Source: Bordetella genomosp. 2
Lineage (GTDB): Bacteria; Pseudomonadota; Gammaproteobacteria; Burkholderiales; Burkholderiaceae_B
Direction: 5' to 3'
DNA: 64,000 nt
Assembly: GCF_002261345.1 (NCBI RefSeq)
Contig: NZ_NEVT01000003.1
Span: 496,001-560,000 of the forward strand
Below the pieces are notes generated by a model, which worked only from the letters and a program-made list of their open reading frames with translations, searched no databases and had not been told where the DNA came from. The translations under genes were made by a program, and so were the position numbers. The first letter of the stretch is position 1. Each line of letters starts with the position of its first letter. Shown one piece after another: positions 58,649 through 64,000 of the stretch.

Positions 58649-59749
58649 TTACAGGCCGGTCTCGAAGAAGCGGCCCAGCCGCTGCGGCAGCCAGCCCAGG
58701 TGGGCCGGGAAGGGGCCGGTGGGAAAGCCCGCGTGCCCGCCTTCGGCCGGCTGGTGCAACAGCACGTGTTCCGAGCATTCGCGCGGCAGCGGCAGGGCGC
58801 TTTCGGGCAGGAACGGGTCGTTGCGCGCGTTCAGCACCAGCGTGGGAACCGCGATGCCGGTCAGCCACGGCTTGCTGGAGGCGCGGGTCCAGTAGTCCAG
58901 CGCGTTGCGGAAGCCGTGCATGGGCGCCGTGTAGGCGTCGTCGAAGTCGCGCAGGTCGCGCGCGTGGGCGATGCGCATGACATCGATGGCGCCGGGGAAG
59001 CGGCGGGCTTTCTCCAGCACCTTGTGCTTCATGGTCTTGAGGAAATGCGCGCTGTAGACCCGGCGGTTGAAGAAACCGTGCGACAGCGCATTGCCGCCGG
59101 CGACCAGGTCGAGCGGCACCGATACGCCGGCGCAGGCGGCCAGCCACGACACGCCGCTGCCCTGTTCGCCCAGGTATTTCAACAGCGCGTTGCCGCCCAG
59201 CGAGACGCCCACCGCGTGCCAGCGCGCGTGCGGGATGCGGGCCCGCACGGTGTCCAGCATGAAGCCGACCTCGGCGGAGTCGCCCGAGTAATAGGCGCGC
59301 GCCAGCCGGTTGGGCGCGCCCGAGCAGCCGCGGAAGTGGGCCACGGCGACGATCCAGCCGCGCGCCCGGAAGTGGTGGGCGATGGACTGGGCGTAGCGGC
59401 TCAGGCTGCCGCCTTCCAGGCCGTGCAGCAGCAGCAGGGCGGGGGTATCCGGCGTCTGCGGCAGCGACGGCCAGTCGGCGGGGGTGATCCAGCGGGCGGC
59501 GGCCGTCTTGCCGGCCACCACGGGCGTGGCGTTGTCGATGGGTTGGCCGTCGGCGCTTTTGTGGGGGAACAGCCCGGGCCCGGTCCGGTCGATGTCGATG
59601 AAGTCGGTATCCGGCGTGTCGACCCGTTCGCGCACGAAGGCGATGCGGTGATGCTGCGCCACGAAGGCGGCATAGATCGTCTGGCTGTGCCGGTCGGGCA
59701 GCCAGGGGGGAACGGGGCAGGGCGAGGTATCGAGTCGGGCGGCGGCCAA
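58649..59749 (-). CDS. Alpha/beta hydrolase (YheT-like)
   Basis: 366 residues, alpha/beta fold hydrolase of the YheT/EMB8 group with unknown natural substrate. Catalytic residues: nucleophile Ser in GVSLGGNALLKYL, Asp in LNARNDPFLP, His in EGGHAGFPTG; oxyanion region LLLLHGLEGGS. No obvious ATG fits: a TTG at 59749 is chosen because the frame upstream overlaps the NTF2-like gene, which ends at 59764. The true start could be slightly different. Confidence 0.85.
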   Translation of the reverse strand: MAAARLDTSPCPVPPWLPDRHSQTIYAAFVAQHHRIAFVRERVDTPDTDFIDIDRTGPGLFPHKSADGQPIDNATPVVAGKTAAARWITPADWPSLPQTPDTPALLLLHGLEGGSLSRYAQSIAHHFRARGWIVAVAHFRGCSGAPNRLARAYYSGDSAEVGFMLDTVRARIPHARWHAVGVSLGGNALLKYLGEQGSGVSWLAACAGVSVPLDLVAGGNALSHGFFNRRVYSAHFLKTMKHKVLEKARRFPGAIDVMRIAHARDLRDFDDAYTAPMHGFRNALDYWTRASSKPWLTGIAVPTLVLNARNDPFLPESALPLPRECSEHVLLHQPAEGGHAGFPTGPFPAHLGWLPQRLGRFFETGL

Positions 59750-59763
59750 GCGTTCTACCCGCG

Positions 59764-60186
59764 TCAGTGCAGCCGGTCGGGGACGTCGTGCAGATCCAGT
59801 ACCCCGGCGTCGGCGGGCGCCGGCGACGCATGATGCACGACCATGCGCCAGCCCGTGGGCCCCTTGTGATAGATGTTGGTGGCGTAGCAGTTGGCGTACT
59901 GCGTGCCGCCATGCGTGCGCGCGGCGACCTGCTCGACCAGGGTGTGGACCGAGCACATCATGCTTTGCATGATCAGCGGCCGCAGCGGGCGGATGTGCAG
60001 CGGGCCGGCCGCCAGGATCTGCTGCCACGATTCGAATACCGCCGTATGGCCGACCGCGCGCAGCCCGCCCGGATGGATGCAGACGACTTCCTCGTCGTCG
60101 GCCCAGACCTGTCGCAGGCGGTCGGTGTCGGCTTGCTCGAGCGCTTCGTAGAACGCTTGCTCGGCTTCTTCTGGCGTGGCGAACAT
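59764..60186 (-). CDS. NTF2-like (SnoaL/DUF4440-type) protein
   Basis: 140 residues with the cone-shaped NTF2 fold pattern: helix MFATPEEAEQAFYEALEQADTD start, VCIHPGG, then beta strands ending MVVHHASPAPAD. Families of this type are small enzymes or binding proteins; nothing here gives the ligand. Start at ATG 60186, 16 bases after the zinc-finger gene on the same strand. Confidence 0.8.
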   Translation of the reverse strand: MFATPEEAEQAFYEALEQADTDRLRQVWADDEEVVCIHPGGLRAVGHTAVFESWQQILAAGPLHIRPLRPLIMQSMMCSVHTLVEQVAARTHGGTQYANCYATNIYHKGPTGWRMVVHHASPAPADAGVLDLHDVPDRLH

Positions 60187-60202
60187 GGCGGCGCGGGCGG
60201 GC

Positions 60203-60421
60203 TCAGTGGCCGTGGACCACGGTGCCGGGCTTGAGGCGGTATTCGGCGCCGCAATAGGCGCAGCGGGCCGAGCCGGTGCGGGTGACGTCGAGGAAGACGC
60301 GGGGATGCATGCTCCAGAGCGGCGCCTTGGGGCCCGGGCAGTAGACGGGCAGGTCTTCGGCGCCGACTTCGATGGTTTCATGCGCGGGCGTGGCGGACGC
60401 GGCGGGGGCGGCGGCAGTCAT
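60203..60421 (-). CDS. CHCC zinc-finger protein (NDUFS6-like)
   Basis: 72 residues. YCPG, then HPRVFLDV and CAYCG, give the Cys-His-Cys-Cys zinc ligands of the zf-CHCC family, related to the complex I subunit NDUFS6. Small proteins of this type lie next to ilvE in many beta-proteobacteria; a precise role is unknown. Confidence 0.88.
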   Translation of the reverse strand: MTAAAPAASATPAHETIEVGAEDLPVYCPGPKAPLWSMHPRVFLDVTRTGSARCAYCGAEYRLKPGTVVHGH

Positions 60422-60475
60422 GGTGTTTCCTGGATAGAGCGAACGGGATATGGGACAAGGAAAGCGGCGATGCGT

Positions 60476-61396
60476 TCACACCGGGGTCAGCCAGTGCGCA
60501 TACTTGGGGTTGCGCCCGCTGACCAGGTCGAAGAACGCCGCCTGCAGTTTTTCGGTGACCGGCCCGCGCCGGCCCGCGCCGATGCGGCGGTTGTCGACTT
60601 CGCGGATGGGCGTGACCTCGGCGGCGGTGCCGGTGAAGAAGGCTTCGTCGGCGATGTAGATGTCGTCGCGCGTCAGGCGCTTGGTGACCACCTGCAGCCC
60701 CAGGTCGGCCGCCAGCGCGTGCACGGTGGAGCGGGTGATGCCGGTGAGGGCGGAGGCGATCTCGGGTTCGCAGACCACGCCGTCCTTGACGATGAAGATG
60801 TTCTCGCCGGCGCCTTCGGCCACGAAGCCCTCGGTGTCGAGCAGCAGGGCCTCGTCGTAGCCGTCCTGCAGGGCCTCGGCGTTGGCGATGATGGAGTTGG
60901 CGTAGGTGGTGGCCACCTTGGCGCGCGGCATGGTCACGTTGACGTGCTGGCGGGCGTACGACGACACCTTGACGCGGATGCCCTGCGCCAGGGCCTCTTC
61001 GCCCAGGTAGGCGCCCCAGGGCCAGGCGGCGATGGCCACGTGGACCTTGGCGCCCTTGGGCGACACGCCCATCTTTTCCGCGCCGTAGAACACCAGCGGG
61101 CGCAGGTAGCAGGATTCGAGCCGATTGGCCCGCACGACCTCGCATTGCGCCGCGTTGAGCGTGTCGGGGTCGAACGGCATGGGGATCTGGTAGATGTGGG
61201 CGGAATTGCACAGCCGCCGGGTGTGGTCCTGCAGGCGGAAGATGGCCGTGCCCGCGTCGGTCTTGTAGGCGCGCACCCCTTCGAACACCGACAGGCCGTA
61301 GTGCAGCGAGTGGGTCAGCACGTGGGTCGTGGCCTCGCGCCACGGGACGAGTTTGCCGTCGTACCAGATGAAGCCGTCACGGTCCGCCATCGACAT
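60476..61396 (-). CDS. ilvE: Branched-chain amino acid aminotransferase
   Basis: 306 residues, fold-type IV PLP enzyme for the last step of leucine, isoleucine and valine synthesis. PLP lysine in PRAKVATTYANS (the usual GGNY is ATTY here, a known variant group), EGAGENIF and GITRSTV loops. Start at 61396 with GGGGGGAA upstream. The promoter overlaps that of azlC. Confidence 0.95.
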   Translation of the reverse strand: MSMADRDGFIWYDGKLVPWREATTHVLTHSLHYGLSVFEGVRAYKTDAGTAIFRLQDHTRRLCNSAHIYQIPMPFDPDTLNAAQCEVVRANRLESCYLRPLVFYGAEKMGVSPKGAKVHVAIAAWPWGAYLGEEALAQGIRVKVSSYARQHVNVTMPRAKVATTYANSIIANAEALQDGYDEALLLDTEGFVAEGAGENIFIVKDGVVCEPEIASALTGITRSTVHALAADLGLQVVTKRLTRDDIYIADEAFFTGTAAEVTPIREVDNRRIGAGRRGPVTEKLQAAFFDLVSGRNPKYAHWLTPV

Positions 61397-61420
61397 GATG
61401 TTCCCCCCTTCTTAGAGGCG

Positions 61421-61449
61421 CTTATTGTATCAAGCGGCGAGGGTACAAT
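61421..61449. promoter_or_regulatory. Overlapping divergent promoters of ilvE and azlC
   Basis: ATTGTA (61424-61429) and TACAAT (61444-61449) form an inverted repeat: each is a -10 element, TACAAT, on opposite strands. A -35-like CTTATT (61421-61426) lies 17 bases before the rightward one. Polymerases bound for the two directions would compete. Confidence 0.55.
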
Positions 61450-61576
61450 GCCGCTGTCTATGCGCCGAAGCACTGGGCTGAGCCCGCTCGGCGCCGCGCC
61501 GGGCAAGCTGGCGTGCGTGTGTTTGTCTTCCCGATGAGTTCCATGCCGTCCAGTCTCATTTGCCAGGGGGCGCCCG

Positions 61577-62329
61577 GTGCCCCCTGAGTCTGTCGCAGTG
61601 CCCGCCGAGGATCCCGCGCTGGTCCGGCAGGAACGCCTCGCGGCGTTCCGCTCGGGGGTGCAGGCCATCGTCCCGGCCCTGATCGCCACCGGCACCTGGG
61701 GCCTGGTCACCGGGGTGGCCATGGTCAAGTCCGGCCTGACGGAGTCCATGGCGCTGGCCATGACCCTGCTGCTGTACGCCGGCTCGGCCCAGCTGACCTC
61801 GCTGCCGCTCATCGCCAGCGGCGCGCCGCTCTGGCTCATCTTCATGGCCGGCTGCGTGGTCAACCTGCGCTTCATCATTTTCGGCGCCGCCCTGCATCCG
61901 TATTTCCGCCACCTGTCCTGGCCGCGGCGCCTGGGGCTGGGCTATTTCACCACCGACATGGGTTTCGTGCTGTTCATGCCCCGCTTCGGCGACGCCGCCG
62001 AGCGCGGCACGCGCGAGCAGCTGTGGTACTTCATGGGTACCATCGCGCCCGGCTGGGTGGTCTGGCAGGCGTCGTCGATCGTCGGCATCTACCTGGGCAC
62101 GCTGGTGCCCGCCACCTGGTCGCTGGACTTCGCCGCCGTGCTGGCGCTGCTGGCCATCACGGTGCCGCTGGCCAATTCCAAGCCGATGCTGGTCTCCATG
62201 CTGGCGGCCGGCCTGACCGCCTGGGTCGGCCAGCTCCTGCCGCTGCGCCTGGGGCTGGCGGCCGCGGTCATCGCCGGCATCCTGGCCGGCATCTGGGCCG
62301 AACGCCATTTCCACAAGGCGCGCGCATGA
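61577..62329 (+). CDS. azlC: AzlC-family amino acid exporter, large subunit
   Basis: 250 residues, about eight helices; with AzlD it exports branched-chain amino acids or their analogues. Family segments: LLYAGSAQLTSLPLIASG, GCVVNLRFIIFGAAL, YFTTDMGFVLF. Start is GTG at 61577 with AGGGGG upstream (61565-61570). Divergent from ilvE, which makes the likely substrates; coupled to azlD by an ATGA overlap. Confidence 0.92.
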   Translation: MPPESVAVPAEDPALVRQERLAAFRSGVQAIVPALIATGTWGLVTGVAMVKSGLTESMALAMTLLLYAGSAQLTSLPLIASGAPLWLIFMAGCVVNLRFIIFGAALHPYFRHLSWPRRLGLGYFTTDMGFVLFMPRFGDAAERGTREQLWYFMGTIAPGWVVWQASSIVGIYLGTLVPATWSLDFAAVLALLAITVPLANSKPMLVSMLAAGLTAWVGQLLPLRLGLAAAVIAGILAGIWAERHFHKARA

Positions 62330-62661
62330 CGCTCTGGCCTTCCGAGATCTACGTCTATTCCGCCATTCTGCTGCTGGCCCTGTGCAGCGTGCTGACGCGC
62401 GCCGGCTTCATGCTGTTCGGCGATTACCTGCCGCTGCCCGACGGAGTGCGCCGCGCCCTGCGCTACGCGCCGGCGGCGGCCCTGACGGCCATCATCGTGC
62501 CCGACCTGCTGCCCTGGAAAGCCGGCGCCGGGCCGGCTTTCGACTACCGGCTGGTGGCCGCCGCCATCGGCGTGGTGGTGTTCCTGCGCACCCGCAGCGC
62601 AGTGCTGGTCATCGTCGCCGGCATGGCCGTGCTCTGGGTGCTGCGCTGGCTGGCGGGCTGA
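62326..62661 (+). CDS. azlD: AzlD-family amino acid exporter, small subunit
   Basis: 111 residues, three or four helices; LLPLPDGVRRALRYAPAA-like loop (YLPLPDGVRRALRYAPAA) is typical of AzlD. Overlaps the azlC stop. Works as the partner of AzlC. Confidence 0.92.
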   Translation: MTLWPSEIYVYSAILLLALCSVLTRAGFMLFGDYLPLPDGVRRALRYAPAAALTAIIVPDLLPWKAGAGPAFDYRLVAAAIGVVVFLRTRSAVLVIVAGMAVLWVLRWLAG

Positions 62662-62722
62662 TCCGGCCCCCGTCGCCCGGCCGCGCAGCGGACGCCGTTC
62701 GCGGCGCGGCGGCCGGCTGCGC

Positions 62723-62741
62723 TAAAATAAAGTTATCCACA
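62723..62741 (+). promoter_or_regulatory. Candidate -10 and DnaA box before the helicase gene
   Basis: TAAAAT at 62723-62728 is a likely -10. TTATCCACA at 62733-62741 is an exact DnaA box just after it, near the expected transcription start. No clear -35 is seen. Confidence 0.5.
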
Positions 62742-62806
62742 GCAATCCGGGCTTGGCAGCATTCTCGTTTTGTTCTTTTTCATCGCCCCGGCATCTGCCC
62801 ATCCTG

Positions 62807-64000
<1,194 letters not shown>

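Noticed and set aside
62733-62741. DnaA box as part of a replication origin
   Set aside because: A single box, no cluster, no AT-rich unwinding region and no dnaA, dnaN or parAB genes nearby.

Overview
The window is GC-rich (roughly two thirds G+C by eye) and carries genes typical of a beta-proteobacterium of the family Alcaligenaceae, most likely a classical Bordetella. The arguments are a Bug-type periplasmic receptor, the dusB-fis-purH-ruvC-ruvA order, minCDE next to glnS, and the many LysR regulators. No tRNA, rRNA, CRISPR array, prophage or insertion sequence was found, so the species cannot be fixed from this window. Genes touch both edges: an SDR oxidoreductase is cut at base 1 and a RhlE-type helicase is cut at base 64000.

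Layout. 1-10.6 kb: SDR fragment, a fused PabB-PabC folate enzyme, a double-length UvrA with a LexA box, a 2-keto-3-deoxygluconate aldolase/kinase pair, and an unannotated 42-residue basic protein with its own terminator. 10.6-18 kb: a LysR regulator, a family 2 glycosyltransferase with an apparent 3' frameshift, a probably leaderless merR followed by a carboxymuconolactone-decarboxylase-like gene, an acidic protein, a DMT exporter, ettA, an isochorismatase-like hydrolase and a glycine-zipper lipoprotein. 18-25.8 kb: a leftward type VI secretion cargo operon (vgrG, DUF2169-pentapeptide, pentapeptide, DUF3540, DUF4150/PAAR-like, membrane protein) without a recognisable toxin. 26-36 kb: minCDE, glnS, a cydAB-like pair whose large subunit lacks the residues that bind haem in cytochrome bd, an OmpR/EnvZ-type two-component system and an isolated usher-like lipoprotein.

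36-51 kb: recQ, ruvB, then a block of mostly rightward metabolic genes (PLP dehydratase, NDUFA9-like SDR, LysR, aldehyde dehydrogenase, epimerase, Bug receptor) that separates ruvB from ruvA/ruvC, followed by purH, fis, dusB and a ubiH-like hydroxylase. 51-64 kb: TM2 protein, pepP, a yybP-ykoY (Mn2+) riboswitch in front of a CaxA-type antiporter, a long leader with a small upstream ORF in front of an ACT-like (MgtC C-terminal-like) protein, ctaG, galU, a BepA-like protease, a YheT-like hydrolase, an NTF2-like protein, a CHCC zinc finger, ilvE, azlCD and a DEAD-box helicase.

A short palindrome, GGTGTC-N-GACACC, occurs six times (one further copy-arm is degenerate in two of them) in three intergenic or gene-end places, always as facing pairs that can form hairpins. 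The observations most worth following are the haem-ligand-less CydA-like protein, the effector-less VgrG island, the palindrome family, the 42-residue protein and the leader with the upstream ORF.
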